A stretch of DNA of 34,661 nucleotides from an uncultured Phascolarctobacterium sp. (GTDB lineage: Bacteria > Bacillota > Negativicutes > Acidaminococcales > Acidaminococcaceae), in contig CANQBR010000020.1 of assembly GCA_947589605.1 (NCBI GenBank), positions 1-34,661 on the forward strand. The letters are read 5' to 3'. The notes under the pieces are model-generated. The model saw nothing but the letters and a program-made list of their open reading frames with translations. It did no database searches and was not told the origin of the DNA. Positions 7,849 through 17,085 of this stretch are shown here, one piece after another; positions within the stretch are counted from its first letter, which is position 1, and the number at the start of each line of letters is the position of its first letter. The translations under genes were made by a program, and so were the position numbers.

Positions 7849-9090
7849 ATGACGAGTTCCGCTTCTTGGCCCATCTTCACCGAAGAGATGCGCAAGACCC
7901 ACACCATCCTCATCCCCGACATGCTGCCTCTCCACTTCAGCCTCATCCAAGCGGTGCTGGAAGCCGCCGGCTACAAGGCCGCCATTTTGAAGAACGAAGG
8001 CAGACAGGTCATCGATGCGGGGCTGCGCTATGTAAATAACGACATCTGCTACCCTGCTCAGCTGGTCATCGGGCAATTCATCGATGCCCTGCAAAGCGGC
8101 AACTACGACCTGCAGCATGTGGCCCTCCTCCTCTCGCAAACGGGCGGTGGCTGCCGCGCTTCCAATTATATCTATCTGCTGCGCAAAGGTCTGGAGAAAG
8201 CAGGGCTCACCGGCATCCCCGTCATCAGTTTCAATGTGGCCGGCTTAGAAGGCCAGCCCGGTTTCAAATTGACTTTCAAAATGGCCCGCAAACTGTTGGC
8301 CGCGGTGGTTTACGGCGATCTTTTGATGTATCTCACCAACAAAGTGCGCCCCTACGAAAAAGTGCAGGGCGCAGCCGATGCCTTGGCCCGCAAATGGCTG
8401 CAAAGTTTGGGGCAAAACTTTAAAGACAGCGGCGCCCCCTCTTTCGGCACTTTGAAAAGATCCTGTTTGGCCATCGCCAAAGATTTCGCCACTCTGCCCA
8501 CCAAAGCGGTCAAAAAGATCAAAGTGGGCATCGTCGGCGAGATCTACATCAAATTCGCCGCCTTGGGCAACAATCATCTGGAAAGATTTTTGCAGAGCCA
8601 AAACTGCGAATACATGCTGCCGGGCCTGCTCCACTTTCTCATCTACTGTGTCGATACCTACGTAGTCGATTACAAATTGTACGGCGGCCGCCTCACCAAC
8701 TATCTGGCCAATGCCGCCGCCAAGTGGTATCTGCAGCGGCTGGAAAAAGTTATGCGCAAGGCGCTGGCCAAGGCGCCCTTCTCTCCTCCTTCCAGCTACG
8801 AAGAGACCAAAGCCTTAGTCAAGGGCATCATCGGCTACGGCAACAATATGGGCGAAGGCTGGCTCTTGACGGCGGAGATGCTGGAATTGGCTCACCACGG
8901 CTACAACAACATCATCTGCTGTCAGCCCTTCGGCTGTCTGCCCAACCACATCGCCGGCCGCGGCATGATCAACAGAGTGAAGGAACTGGCAGACCACATC
9001 AACGTCATCGCCATCGACTACGACGGCAGCGCTTCTCAGGTCAATCAGGAGAACCGCATCAAATTGATGCTGGCCACGGCGCAAAGATAA
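7849..9090 (+). CDS. 2-hydroxyacyl-CoA dehydratase-like protein, partner of the activase
   Basis: The 413-aa protein starts at ATG 7849 after GAGGAG. It resembles the dehydratase component found as the C-terminal part of ~1400-residue activase/dehydratase fusions: FTEEMRKTHTILIPDM near the start, NDICYPAQLVIGQFIDAL, LLSQTGGGCRASNY, then GEGWLLTAEM and CQPFGCLPNHIAGRG near the end. The Cys residues in the CYPA, GGGC and FGC motifs are candidate [4Fe-4S] ligands. It lies 21 bases (seven codons) after the activase stop, in the same frame, so the two genes act like one split protein. A terminator follows at 9104-9141. No substrate is assignable, and a role other than hydroxyacyl-CoA dehydration is possible. 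Confidence 0.85.
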   Translation: MTSSASWPIFTEEMRKTHTILIPDMLPLHFSLIQAVLEAAGYKAAILKNEGRQVIDAGLRYVNNDICYPAQLVIGQFIDALQSGNYDLQHVALLLSQTGGGCRASNYIYLLRKGLEKAGLTGIPVISFNVAGLEGQPGFKLTFKMARKLLAAVVYGDLLMYLTNKVRPYEKVQGAADALARKWLQSLGQNFKDSGAPSFGTLKRSCLAIAKDFATLPTKAVKKIKVGIVGEIYIKFAALGNNHLERFLQSQNCEYMLPGLLHFLIYCVDTYVVDYKLYGGRLTNYLANAAAKWYLQRLEKVMRKALAKAPFSPPSSYEETKALVKGIIGYGNNMGEGWLLTAEMLELAHHGYNNIICCQPFGCLPNHIAGRGMINRVKELADHINVIAIDYDGSASQVNQENRIKLMLATAQR

Positions 9091-9103
9091 AATAGACAAA
9101 ACC

Positions 9104-9141
9104 AGGCAGTCGCACCTTTTGGGTGGACTGCCTTCCTTTTT
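9104..9141 (+). terminator. Terminator of the activase/dehydratase operon
   Basis: Stem AGGCAGTC/GACTGCCT with an inner CACC/GGTG (9104-9133) is followed by TCCTTTTT, 14 bases past the stop codon. Confidence 0.8.
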
Positions 9142-9239
9142 GCTTGGTTCCCCTATTTTTCTACTGAACTCTTAAATTTTTGCTTATAGAGCGTGACGTT
9201 GATCTTACCTCGCAACTCGCACTTTTTTATGCAGAAAGC

Positions 9240-9520
9240 TCCTTTCAAATATACCGCTCTCTTCAAACTCCCTGTTATCTTCATAAAAATTGCTTTTTTC
9301 AAACAGACTACCAATTTTTTGCTCTGCTCTCTTCAAGCAACTTATTCTCTTAAACAGATTGCTCATTTTCTACGCTCTGCTATCTTCATATGGTCTGATC
9401 TTCTCAAACAGACTCTAATATTCTACGATCTACACTCTTCAAACTTACTGATCCCTTTAAATAGATCTCCCTCTTTTCATACGCTCTGCTCTCTTCGCAC
9501 TGACTGCTCTTCACAAGAAA
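9240..9520. repeat. Degenerate 51-54 base direct repeats in a CT-rich spacer
   Basis: An AAACAGACT-like word recurs at 9301, 9352, 9406 and, as AAATAGATC, at 9459, with a weaker copy near 9247. Between them GCTCTGCTCTCTTCA-like words recur, giving units of 51, 54 and 53 bases. The plus strand is rich in C and T. An open frame (from GTG 9193 to 9576) spans the repeats and reads as degenerate 17-18 residue units starting KQT, KQI, KQT, NRS, but it has no ribosome binding site, so I treat it as non-coding. Confidence 0.5.
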
Positions 9521-9620
9521 GCATCAGATTCAAAACCGCTCGCTTTCTAACGAGTGGTACACTTTTTCAACAGTGACTTCTTCCCAAAAAATTTGTCTTT
9601 GCTCCCTTCATCCGTCAGCG

Positions 9621-9667
9621 AAAAATAACAGGCCGCGACCCCCGTCTTCGGAGAAACAGCGCCTGTT
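9621..9667 (-). terminator. Possible second terminator downstream of mmdB
   Basis: AACAGGC (9627-9633) pairs with GCCTGTT (9661-9667) around a long GC-rich loop. On the minus strand ATTTTT follows. It could catch transcripts reading through the main terminator at 9711-9737. Confidence 0.35.
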
Positions 9668-9710
9668 TTGCTAGAAAATTTTGTAAGCATCGATCTGCAA
9701 TCATTACAAA

Positions 9711-9737
9711 AGGGCTTCCCGCATAACGGGAAGCCCT
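9711..9737 (-). terminator. Terminator of the propionate operon
   Basis: A perfect 11-bp stem (9711-9721/9727-9737, loop 5 nt) lies 26 bases after the mmdB stop. The minus strand continues TTTGTAATG, a short U-tract. Confidence 0.7.
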
Positions 9738-9763
9738 TTGCAGTCTTAGCAGACTCAGAAAAC

Positions 9764-10897
9764 TTATTTTGCTACAGGACCGATCATAGCCAGCATGGTA
9801 CCTGCTGCAACGGCGGTACCGATAACGCCTGCTACGTTGGGGCCCATAGCGTGCATCAGCAGGAAGTTGGCAGGGTTAGCTTTCTGACCAACTACTTGAG
9901 ATACACGGGCAGCCATAGGCACTGCGGATACGCCGGCGGAACCGATCAACGGGTTGGTAGCGCCGCCGTCAACGAGGCACATCAGCTTGCCGAAGATTAC
10001 ACCGGCAGCGGTGCCGCCGATGAAGGCAACCAGACCGAGGATTACGATCAAGATGGTCTGATAGGTCAGGAACCGATCAGCAGACATGGTCAAGCCGGTA
10101 CCGGTAGCCAGCATGATGGTAACGGTGTTCATCAAAGCGTTTTGCGCGGTATCGCTCAAACGATCCAAGCAGCCGGCTTCTCTGAACAGGTTGCCCAGCA
10201 TCAGCATGCCGATCAATGCGGTTACGGAAGGCAACAGCAAGGAGATAACGATGGTGCTCATCAGCGGGAAAGCAACTTTCTCGAAGTGAGAAACGGGGCG
10301 CAACTGCTTCATAACGATCTTACGGTCTTTCTCGGTGGTGAACAGCTTCATGATAGGAGGCTGGATCAGAGGAACCAAAGACATGTAAGAGTATGCGGCA
10401 ACGGCGATAGCGCCCAACAGCTGAGGAGCCATCTTGGCAGCCAGATAAATGGAGGTGGGGCCGTCAGCACCGCCGATGATACCGATAGCGGCAGCTTCCT
10501 GCACGGTGAAGCCCAGCATCATAGCGCCGAGGAGGGCTACGAAAACGCCGGCCTGAGCGGCAGCGCCCAGCAACAAGGTCTTAGGATTGGCCAGCAGGGG
10601 ACCGAAGTCGGTCATGGCGCCAACGCCCAAGAAGATGAGGGGCGGGAACACCTCGTGGTTGATGCCGTACATGATTACGGACATAACGCCGGGGGCCTCA
10701 AAGCCGTTCTTGGGGATGTTAGCCAAGATGCAGCCGAAGGCGATAGGGGAAAGCAGCAAGGGCTCAAAGCCTTTGCCGATAGCCATATAGAGCAGGATCA
10801 AACCTACCAGGATCATGATGCAGTGACCACTGGTCAAGGCGGCGAAGCCGGAATCTGTCCATATGGAAGCGATAGCAACTATAAATGCCTCAAACAT
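9764..10897 (-). CDS. mmdB: Methylmalonyl-CoA decarboxylase beta subunit (Na+ pump)
   Basis: The 377-aa integral membrane protein is the OadB/MmdB-type sodium channel subunit. It decarboxylates carboxybiotin on the carrier protein and exports sodium ions across the cytoplasmic membrane. Seen in the sequence: many hydrophobic segments, NIPKNGFE (60-67), the conserved [13 protein letters not shown] (139-151; D145 falls in the motif that holds the essential Asp of the family), and MSADRFLTY and [19 protein letters not shown] later on. Length is normal for the family. It is the last gene of the operon, behind a ribosome binding site GGGAGG, and is separated from mmdC by 90 bases with two perfect hairpins. 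Confidence 0.96.
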   Translation of the reverse strand: MFEAFIVAIASIWTDSGFAALTSGHCIMILVGLILLYMAIGKGFEPLLLSPIAFGCILANIPKNGFEAPGVMSVIMYGINHEVFPPLIFLGVGAMTDFGPLLANPKTLLLGAAAQAGVFVALLGAMMLGFTVQEAAAIGIIGGADGPTSIYLAAKMAPQLLGAIAVAAYSYMSLVPLIQPPIMKLFTTEKDRKIVMKQLRPVSHFEKVAFPLMSTIVISLLLPSVTALIGMLMLGNLFREAGCLDRLSDTAQNALMNTVTIMLATGTGLTMSADRFLTYQTILIVILGLVAFIGGTAAGVIFGKLMCLVDGGATNPLIGSAGVSAVPMAARVSQVVGQKANPANFLLMHAMGPNVAGVIGTAVAAGTMLAMIGPVAK

Positions 10898-10923
10898 TTA
10901 ATATCCTCCCATTGTTTAGTTTT

Positions 10924-10981
10924 GCGGCCGGACGAGCCGGCCGCCTTGGCCCGTTTGCTATCAAGTGTGGCCGCAGCCACA
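10924..10981 (-). other. Two intercistronic hairpins between mmdC and mmdB
   Basis: Perfect stems 10924-10931/10937-10944 (GCGGCCGG/CCGGCCGC, 5-nt loop) and 10966-10971/10976-10981 (TGTGGC/GCCACA, 4-nt loop) fill the gap. No U-run follows on the minus strand, so processing or stability rather than termination is likely. Confidence 0.6.
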
Positions 10982-10987
10982 ACTCGA

Positions 10988-11383
10988 TTACATAACGATC
11001 ATAACGTCGCCGGTGTTAACAGTGGAGCCTGCGCTTACGCGAACGTCGGATACGGTGCCGTCAGCCGGAGCCATGATCTCGTTCTGCATCTTCATAGCCT
11101 CAAGGATCATCAGAACGTCGCCAGCCTTAACAGCGTCGCCGGCCTTAACGTTAACGGACAGAACCTTGCCGGGCATAGGAGCGGAAACAACGTTGGCACC
11201 TGCGGGAGCAGGAGCAGCGGCCGGAGCCGGAGCGGGAGCCGGAGCAGCTTTCGGAGCCGGAGCGGGAGCCGGAGCAGCCTTCGGAGCCGGAGCAGCTTTC
11301 GGGGCAGCAGCGGTAACGCCGGCCTCGGCAACTTCTACTTCATATGCGGTACCATTAACGGTGATAGTGTACAGTTTAGCCAT
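10988..11383 (-). CDS. mmdC: Methylmalonyl-CoA decarboxylase gamma subunit, biotin carrier
   Basis: The 131-aa protein carries the biotin that shuttles CO2 from the carboxyltransferase MmdA to the membrane subunit MmdB. Residues 1-22 form a short N-terminal part (MAKLYTITVNGTAYEVEV) usual for these carriers. Residues ~24-63 are a flexible Ala/Pro/Lys linker built from 10-residue units, encoded by a 30-base tandem repeat. Residues 64-131 are a biotinyl domain with EAMKM at 95-99, where K98 is the biotinylated lysine. Ribosome binding site AAGGAGG precedes ATG 11383. It is followed by mmdB and preceded by mmdD, the usual pump gene set. Confidence 0.95.
   Translation of the reverse strand: MAKLYTITVNGTAYEVEVAEAGVTAAAPKAAPAPKAAPAPAPAPKAAPAPAPAPAAAPAPAGANVVSAPMPGKVLSVNVKAGDAVKAGDVLMILEAMKMQNEIMAPADGTVSDVRVSAGSTVNTGDVMIVM
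11223..11300. repeat. 30-base tandem repeat in the mmdC linker
   Basis: Two full copies (11223-11252, 11253-11282, one base apart in sequence) and a partial third (11283-11300) encode 10-residue Ala/Pro/Lys units of the biotin carrier linker. The array is in frame, so copy-number changes would only alter linker length. Confidence 0.8.
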
Positions 11384-11437
11384 TAGAATGACCCTCCTTA
11401 AATTTATTCGTTGGATTTACAAAGGTAGATTTTTCTT

Positions 11438-11800
11438 TTAGAAGCACTCTTTGCGAACAGAGATAGCTTCGGCGCGAGCATTCATGGTCCAGCTGTTCTT
11501 CAGGTCTACCCGACGAACAAAAGCGATCTGCTCGGAAGAAACTCCGCAAGCTGCTACGGCAGCGGCGATAACGGCGATGATCTCGTTGTTATCCTGATCT
11601 GCTGCAGGAGCTGCGACCGGAGCAGCAGGTGCTGCTGCGGGAGCAGGAGCGGCTACCGGCTTAGACTTTTTTTTTGTGGGATCCACGTATTGCAACAGAG
11701 TCATCAGTACGCCCAAAGCGATCAGGACGCCGAACACGATGCTCAGGTTGATGATCGCGATCAAGAAGGGGTTTTCGGTAACAGGACCCATTATTTTCAC
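11438..11800 (-). CDS. mmdD: Methylmalonyl-CoA decarboxylase delta subunit (OadG family)
   Basis: The 120-aa protein is the small membrane anchor that holds the sodium pump complex together. It has one N-terminal membrane segment at about 12-40 (FLIAIINLSIVFGVLIALGV), then a charged KKKSK stretch, an Ala/Pro linker (49-67) and a conserved C-terminal region (EIIAVIAAAVAACG, then VDLKNSWTMNARAE). It lies between mmdA and mmdC. No separate mmdE (epsilon) gene, as known from Veillonella, is seen in the operon. Confidence 0.88.
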   Translation of the reverse strand: MKIMGPVTENPFLIAIINLSIVFGVLIALGVLMTLLQYVDPTKKKSKPVAAPAPAAAPAAPVAAPAADQDNNEIIAVIAAAVAACGVSSEQIAFVRRVDLKNSWTMNARAEAISVRKECF

Positions 11801-11840
11801 CTCAACTTTTCAATAAATTTATGCAACTGCTGACAGCGTC

Positions 11841-13367
11841 TTACAGAGGAATGTTGCCGTGGCGTTTTGCCGGACGGGTCTCGCGTTTGCTTTCCAGCAT
11901 TTGCAGAGCGTTGATGATAACGGGCCGAGAGTCCTTAGGTTGAATAACGATATCAACCATGCCGCGCATTGCAGCAATGTAAGGAGTTGCAAAGGTGTCG
12001 ATGTACTCCTTGGTCTTTTGCTCAACATCGGGGTCTTTCTTGAAGATGATGTTAGCAGCGCCGGCAGGGCCCATAACTGCGATCTCGGCGGTAGGCCATG
12101 CGATGACCTGATCGGCGCCCAGATCCTGAGAGCACATTGCCAGATAGGAGCCGCCGTAAGCCTTACGGGTAACCAGAGTTACCTTGGGCACGGTTGCTTC
12201 GGAGTAAGCATACAACATCTTGGCGCCGTGACGGATGATGCCGCCGTACTCTTGGTTGGTGCCGGGCAGGAAGCCGGGAACGTCAACCAGGTTCAACAGA
12301 GGAATGTTGAAGGCGTCGCAGAAGCGGATGAAACGGGAGCTCTTGTCGGAAGCGTTGATGTCCAAGCAGCCGGCCATAACTTTAGGCTGGTTGGCGATGA
12401 TACCAACGGTCTGGCCGTCCATACGGGCGAAGCAGGTGATAATGTTCTTTGCCCAGTATTTCTGGTTTTCATAGTACTCGCCGTTATCTACGATAGCTTT
12501 GATTACATCATACATATCGTAGGACTGGTTGGAGTTGTCGGGCAGCAAGGTGTTGAGGGACTCCTCGGTACGCTGAGGATCGTCGCCGGTCTCAACGATA
12601 GGAGCGCCTTCCATGTTGTTGGATGGCAGGAAGGACAGCAGATAACGGATCTGTTTCAGGCAGTCCTCGTCGTCCTCTGCGGCAAAGTGAGCAACACCGG
12701 ATACGCTGTTGTGGGTCATAGCGCCGCCCAACTGCTCTTGGGTAACTTCCTCGCCGGTTACGGACTTAACAACAGCCGGGCCGGTGATGAACATCTTGGA
12801 AGTGTTCTTTACCATGTAGATGAAGTCGGTCAGAGCAGGGCTGTAAACAGCGCCGCCGGCAGACGGACCCATGATAGCGGAAATCTGAGGAATAACGCCG
12901 GAAGCGATGGTGTTCTCAAAGAAGATCTTGCCATAGCCTGCCAGAGCGTCGATAGCTTCTTGGATACGAGCGCCGCCGGAGTCGTTCAGGCCAACCAGCG
13001 GAGCACCCATCTTCAGGGCCAGCTTCTGGACCTTAACGATCTTGGCTGCATGCATTTCGCCGAGGGAGCCGCCTTCAACGGTGAAGTCCTGAGCGAACAC
13101 ATAAACAAGCCTGCCGTCGATGGTGCCGTAACCGGTGGTCACGCCCTCACCGGGCAGTTCTTTCTTCTCTTGTCCGAAGTTGGTGCAACGATGACGAACG
13201 AAACGATCCAACTCTACGAAGGAGCCTTCGTCCAGCAAAGCTGCGATACGCTCACGGGCGGTCATTTTGCCGGATTCATGCTGTTTAGCAATCCGTTTCT
13301 CGCCGCCTGCAGCCAGAATTACTTCGGACTTTTTGAGCATTTTCTCAATCTTTTCCTGAGTAGACAA
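11841..13367 (-). CDS. mmdA: Methylmalonyl-CoA decarboxylase alpha subunit (carboxyltransferase)
   Basis: The 508-aa enzyme transfers the carboxyl group of (S)-methylmalonyl-CoA to the biotin of MmdC, yielding propionyl-CoA. It has the crotonase-like carboxyltransferase fold with the family stretches [84 protein letters not shown] and [17 protein letters not shown]. The start is a TTG at 13367: a strong GGAGG lies 8 bases upstream and no ATG is suitably placed. It is preceded by the epimerase gene with a 129-base gap holding a 14-bp hairpin. Confidence 0.96.
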   Translation of the reverse strand: MSTQEKIEKMLKKSEVILAAGGEKRIAKQHESGKMTARERIAALLDEGSFVELDRFVRHRCTNFGQEKKELPGEGVTTGYGTIDGRLVYVFAQDFTVEGGSLGEMHAAKIVKVQKLALKMGAPLVGLNDSGGARIQEAIDALAGYGKIFFENTIASGVIPQISAIMGPSAGGAVYSPALTDFIYMVKNTSKMFITGPAVVKSVTGEEVTQEQLGGAMTHNSVSGVAHFAAEDDEDCLKQIRYLLSFLPSNNMEGAPIVETGDDPQRTEESLNTLLPDNSNQSYDMYDVIKAIVDNGEYYENQKYWAKNIITCFARMDGQTVGIIANQPKVMAGCLDINASDKSSRFIRFCDAFNIPLLNLVDVPGFLPGTNQEYGGIIRHGAKMLYAYSEATVPKVTLVTRKAYGGSYLAMCSQDLGADQVIAWPTAEIAVMGPAGAANIIFKKDPDVEQKTKEYIDTFATPYIAAMRGMVDIVIQPKDSRPVIINALQMLESKRETRPAKRHGNIPL

Positions 13368-13411
13368 ATCTTACACCTCCATCATTATTTGGAAGAACAA
13401 TTTATTTTACA

Positions 13412-13446
13412 GCTACCGGACTGTATCACCTGTACAGCCCGGCAGC
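13412..13446 (-). other. 14-bp intercistronic hairpin between mce and mmdA
   Basis: 13412-13425 pairs with 13433-13446 (12 Watson-Crick pairs and two G.U wobbles in the minus-strand RNA), closing a 7-nt loop. No U-run follows, and mmdA starts 45 bases further on. A smaller dyad, ATCTCT/AGAGAT, lies just after the mce stop. Confidence 0.65.
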
Positions 13447-13496
13447 ATGTAACCCTTAAGTACGACCTGAGCCTTATAATCTCTCTTTAAGAGATC

Positions 13497-13913
13497 TTAT
13501 TTGGCAGGAGCGCACAGCTCAAGCAGGATGCCGGCAGACTTCGGATGGATAAAAGCGATATCCATATGGCCGGCGCCGCCGCGAGGAGCTTTGTCGATCA
13601 TTCTAACGCCGGCAGCGATGCAGTCATCGATAGCGGCTTTGATGTCGTCAACGCGCAGAGCGATGTGCTGGATGCCGGGGCCGTTCTTGGCAATGTATTT
13701 GCCGATGGGGCCGTCGTTGTTCTCGGTGATGTCGACCAACAGCTCGAGCAGAGTCTCGCCACAGGGAATGAATACGGTGGCAACGCCTTGCTCTTTAACT
13801 TCCTCGCGGTTAGTTACCTGCAAGCCAAGAACCTCGGTGTAAATTTTGGTAGCAGCGTCCAGATCGGCGCATGCGATACCAACGTGGTCAACACAGATAG
13901 TCTTGAAAGCCAT
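13497..13913 (-). CDS. mce: Methylmalonyl-CoA epimerase
   Basis: The 138-aa protein is a vicinal-oxygen-chelate fold enzyme that interconverts (R)- and (S)-methylmalonyl-CoA, linking the mutase product to the stereospecific decarboxylase. Two glyoxalase-like halves are visible: VDHVGIACADLDAA at 8-21 and GIQHIALRVDD at 80-90. H10, E57, H83 and E132 (LLEL) sit where the metal ligands of the family are expected. C-terminal AFIHPKSAGILLEL is typical. Ribosome binding site CAGGAGG precedes ATG 13913. It lies between meaB and mmdA. Confidence 0.95.
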   Translation of the reverse strand: MAFKTICVDHVGIACADLDAATKIYTEVLGLQVTNREEVKEQGVATVFIPCGETLLELLVDITENNDGPIGKYIAKNGPGIQHIALRVDDIKAAIDDCIAAGVRMIDKAPRGGAGHMDIAFIHPKSAGILLELCAPAK

Positions 13914-13949
13914 GATAAGTACCTCCTGAAAAAAATTTTTTGGTGGTTT

Positions 13950-14888
13950 TTATTTCAAAACGTTACCAACTATTTTGTCAACGACAGAATAGGGCTCGAT
14001 CTCTCTGGTCTGCAGTTTCCTAACGGTCTCTTCAAACTCGGGAGTCTCCACCACGTTCTTGTCGATGTACCGGTTGACCCGGTCATTGAGCATAGCCGTT
14101 ACTTCGTTCTTGATGCGAGCCCTGCGTATCTCGGCCAGACGACCGGATTCGATCAAATAGTTCTTATGGGCTTCGATGGAATCGATAACAGCTTCTATAC
14201 CTATACCCTTGCTGGCAATGGTCCTGTTGATGGGAGGACGCCAAGCAACCCGCTCGGGGTTTAATTCCAACATCATTTCGATCTCGATGTTCAGCTTATC
14301 GGTGCCCTCACGGTCGGCCTTGTTGATCGTGAACAGGTCGCCGATTTCCAGTATGCCGGCTTTGATAGCCTGGATGTCATCGCCCATGCCGGGGATAACA
14401 ACTACCATAGAGGTGTCTGCAGTCTTGACGATGTCGACCTCCGACTGGCCTACACCGACAGTCTCTACGATGATGACGTCCATGCCGAATGCATCCATCA
14501 ATTTTACAGCATCGCCGGTCTTTTGAGAGAGTCCGCCCAAGCTGCCGCGGGTGGCCATGGAGCGCACGAAGATGCCTTCATCGCTCATCAAGTCCATCAT
14601 TCTGATACGGTCGCCCAAAATGGCGCCGCCGGAATAGGGGCTGGTAGGGTCGATAGCCACGATGCCCACGGTCTTGCCGCGCTTCCGATATTCTTTAGCC
14701 AATCCATCCGTAAGAGTGCTCTTGCCGGCGCCGGGAGGGCCGGTGATGCCAAGCACGTAGGCATTGCCGGTATGGGGATAGATCTCTGTCATGATCTTGA
14801 CAGCGTCATCATACTCGTTCTCCACTGCCGTAATGGCCTTCGAGAGAGCCAGTCGGGAATGGTTGAGTAATTTTTCAACTATTTCCAA
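13950..14888 (-). CDS. meaB: Methylmalonyl-CoA mutase-associated GTPase MeaB
   Basis: The 312-aa G3E-type GTPase is a chaperone that protects the mutase and gates cofactor loading. Walker A GITGPPGAGKST is at 47-58, followed by AIDPTSPYSGGAILGDRIRM (the switch region of the family), VETVGVGQSEVDIV (Walker B region) and NKADREG for guanine recognition. It ends with a dimerisation-type helical tail. It directly follows the B12-binding subunit gene; the 85-base gap holds a perfect 10-bp hairpin. Confidence 0.95.
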   Translation of the reverse strand: MEIVEKLLNHSRLALSKAITAVENEYDDAVKIMTEIYPHTGNAYVLGITGPPGAGKSTLTDGLAKEYRKRGKTVGIVAIDPTSPYSGGAILGDRIRMMDLMSDEGIFVRSMATRGSLGGLSQKTGDAVKLMDAFGMDVIIVETVGVGQSEVDIVKTADTSMVVVIPGMGDDIQAIKAGILEIGDLFTINKADREGTDKLNIEIEMMLELNPERVAWRPPINRTIASKGIGIEAVIDSIEAHKNYLIESGRLAEIRRARIKNEVTAMLNDRVNRYIDKNVVETPEFEETVRKLQTREIEPYSVVDKIVGNVLK

Positions 14889-14927
14889 TATTCACACCGC
14901 CTTGTTACGCTAGTGGATATTTTAAGG

Positions 14928-14952
14928 GCAAGCCGGGACAAGCCCGGCTTGC
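14928..14952 (-). other. 10-bp intercistronic hairpin between mutase small subunit and meaB
   Basis: A perfect stem GCAAGCCGGG/CCCGGCTTGC (14928-14937/14943-14952, loop 5 nt) lies 21 bases after the stop of the B12-binding subunit. It is followed by CCTTAAAATAT on the minus strand, not a U-tract. Confidence 0.6.
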
Positions 14953-14973
14953 TTTAGGTCACGAGAGAATCGA

Positions 14974-15366
14974 TTAAGCTTTAACGTTCTCGTTGATGAA
15001 TTTAACGATGTCGCTGGTGGGGGTGCCGGGGGTGAATACTGCCTTGATGCCGGCAGCTTTCAGTCCGGGGATATCGCTGGCGGGAATAACGCCGCCGCCG
15101 ATAACCAGCACGTCGGTCAAGCCCTTCTCGTTCAGCAGTTCAACTACCTTCGGGAAGAGGGTGTTGTGAGCGCCGCTCAACAGGGACAGAGCAACAACGT
15201 TAACGTCGTCTTGCAGAGCTGCTTCGGCGATCTGCTCAGGAGTCAGGCGAATGCCGGTGTAGATAACTTCGAAGCCGGCGTCGCGCAGAGCACGAGCAAC
15301 AACCTTAGCACCGCGGTCATGGCCGTCCAGGCCCGGTTTAGCAACCAATACTTTAATATTTGCCAT
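14974..15366 (-). CDS. Methylmalonyl-CoA mutase small subunit, B12-binding domain
   Basis: The 130-aa protein is only the cobalamin-binding domain of the mutase. The DxHxxG motif is complete: D14, H16 and G19 in [10 protein letters not shown], where H16 would be the axial ligand of cobalt. SLLSGAH and [12 protein letters not shown] complete the Rossmann-like fold. With the separate catalytic subunit (next gene upstream, 37-base gap) it forms adenosylcobalamin-dependent methylmalonyl-CoA mutase. This split form is known in archaea and some anaerobic bacteria. AGGTAACG before ATG 15366 gives a modest ribosome binding site. Confidence 0.95.
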   Translation of the reverse strand: MANIKVLVAKPGLDGHDRGAKVVARALRDAGFEVIYTGIRLTPEQIAEAALQDDVNVVALSLLSGAHNTLFPKVVELLNEKGLTDVLVIGGGVIPASDIPGLKAAGIKAVFTPGTPTSDIVKFINENVKA

Positions 15367-15403
15367 TATCGTTACCTCCGTGTTACTGTGTTATGTCCGC
15401 AAA

Positions 15404-17053
15404 TTAGAGAGTGGTGTGAGCCTGATACTCGCCGAATACTTCTCTCAAAACGCCGCAGATCTCGCCCAATGTAGCGTAAACGCGAACGCAGTCAAGAATG
15501 TAAGGCATCAGGTTTACATGCTCATCGGCAGCAGCTTTCTCCAGAGCAGCCAGGTTAGCTTTAACAGCGTCATTGTCGCGGGAAGCTCTCAACTTGGCCA
15601 AGCTGGCAGCCTGCTCTACGCCTACGGAAGCGTCTACCCGCAGCAGGTTCTTCGGGGGCTCTTCTTCCTGGGTGAACTTGTTAACGCCAACGATGATGCG
15701 GGCGCCCTTCTCAACGTCCATCTGCCACTTGTAAGCGGAATCCTGGATCTCTCTCTGGATGTAGCCCTTGGCGATAGCTTCGGGAGCGCCGCCCAGTTCG
15801 TCGATCTTCTCGATGTAAGCCCAGCACTCTTTCTCGATCTTGTCGGTGAGAGCCTCTACATAGTAGGAGCCGCCCAGCGGATCGACGGTGTCAGCCAAAC
15901 CGGATTCGTAAGCAACGATCTGCTGAGTACGCAGAGCGATGGTAACAGACTCGGTGGTCGGCAGAGCCAGAGCCTCGTCTTTGGAGTTGGTGTGCAGGGA
16001 CTGAGTGCCGCCCATAACGGCTGCGGCGGTCTGCAGAGCTACACGAACGATGTTGTTGTTGGGTTGCTGAGCGGTCAGCATGGAGCCGGCGGTCTGGGTA
16101 TGAACGCGCAACATCATGGATTTGGGTTTCTTAGCCCCAAAACGCTCTTTCATAACTTTGGCCCATACACGACGGGAAGCACGGAACTTGGCAACCTCTT
16201 CCAATACGTTGTTATGAGCGTTCCAGAAGAAGGACAGGCGGCCTGCGAAAGCGTCAACGTCCATGCCGGCTTTGATGGCGGCTTCTACATAAGCGATGCC
16301 GTCGGCGATGGTGAAGGCGATCTCCTGAGCGGCGGTAGCGCCGGCTTCACGGATGTGGTAACCAGAGATGGAGATGGTGTTCCATTGAGGAACGTTCTTG
16401 GAGCAATACTCGAAGATGTTGGTGATCAACCTCATAGAGGGTTTGGGCGGGAAGATGTAGGTGCCGCGGGCAGCGTACTCTTTCAGGATATCGTTCTGAA
16501 TGGTGCCGCGCAGCTTGTCGGGGGTAACGCCCTGTTTCTCGGCAACTGCAATGTACATAGCCAGCAGTACGGAAGCGGGAGCGTTGATAGTCATAGAGGT
16601 GGAAACTTTGTCCAGAGGGATCTGGTCAAAGAGGATCTCCATGTCGGCCAAGGAGTCGATGGCAACGCCTACTTTACCAACTTCGCCCTCTGCCATCGGA
16701 TCGTCGGAGTCGTAGCCGATCTGGGTGGGCAGGTCGAAAGCGCAGGAGAGGCCGCTGCCGCCGTTAGCCAGCAGGTAACGATAGCGCTCGTTGGATGCCT
16801 TGGCAGTGGAGAAACCAGCGTACATACGCATGGTCCAGAAACGGCCGCGGTACATGGTGGGCTGTACACCACGGGTGAAAGGATACTCACCGGGGAAGCC
16901 CAGTTTGGTCACATAGTCGAAGTCCTCGCCCAGATCCAACGGGGTGTACAGGCGATTGGGCTCCAGGTTAGCACGTTCGGGGGCTTTAGCAAGTTTAGCT
17001 TCTACACCAGCGTTAAACTTATCTAACCCTGCTTTGATGTCTTCAAATGCCAT
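15404..17053 (-). CDS. Methylmalonyl-CoA mutase large (catalytic) subunit
   Basis: The 549-aa TIM-barrel subunit converts succinyl-CoA to (R)-methylmalonyl-CoA with adenosylcobalamin. Family stretches include [12 protein letters not shown] (71-82), [16 protein letters not shown] (104-119), [29 protein letters not shown] and [20 protein letters not shown]. The B12 domain is absent and is encoded by the next gene. I place the start at ATG 17053 (MAFEDIKAG) because AGGAGG lies 8 bases upstream. The longer frame from 17107 would run through a 9-bp hairpin and has no ribosome binding site. Confidence 0.95.
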   Translation of the reverse strand: MAFEDIKAGLDKFNAGVEAKLAKAPERANLEPNRLYTPLDLGEDFDYVTKLGFPGEYPFTRGVQPTMYRGRFWTMRMYAGFSTAKASNERYRYLLANGGSGLSCAFDLPTQIGYDSDDPMAEGEVGKVGVAIDSLADMEILFDQIPLDKVSTSMTINAPASVLLAMYIAVAEKQGVTPDKLRGTIQNDILKEYAARGTYIFPPKPSMRLITNIFEYCSKNVPQWNTISISGYHIREAGATAAQEIAFTIADGIAYVEAAIKAGMDVDAFAGRLSFFWNAHNNVLEEVAKFRASRRVWAKVMKERFGAKKPKSMMLRVHTQTAGSMLTAQQPNNNIVRVALQTAAAVMGGTQSLHTNSKDEALALPTTESVTIALRTQQIVAYESGLADTVDPLGGSYYVEALTDKIEKECWAYIEKIDELGGAPEAIAKGYIQREIQDSAYKWQMDVEKGARIIVGVNKFTQEEEPPKNLLRVDASVGVEQAASLAKLRASRDNDAVKANLAALEKAAADEHVNLMPYILDCVRVYATLGEICGVLREVFGEYQAHTTL

Positions 17054-17085
17054 TCTCAAATCCTCCTTAAAAATTTTGTCGGCAT

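Noticed and set aside
9240-9520. CRISPR array
   Set aside because: Units are diverged throughout with no constant repeat and no unique spacers, and no cas genes are near.
9193-9576. 127-codon plus-strand frame over the degenerate repeats
   Set aside because: GTG start with no ribosome binding site, and composition set by the CT-rich repeat. Kept as a repeat, not a gene.
9668-11386. Long plus-strand open frame of 572 codons opposite mmdB and mmdC
   Set aside because: It is a shadow of strongly biased codons in two certain genes, has no ribosome binding site and no family features.
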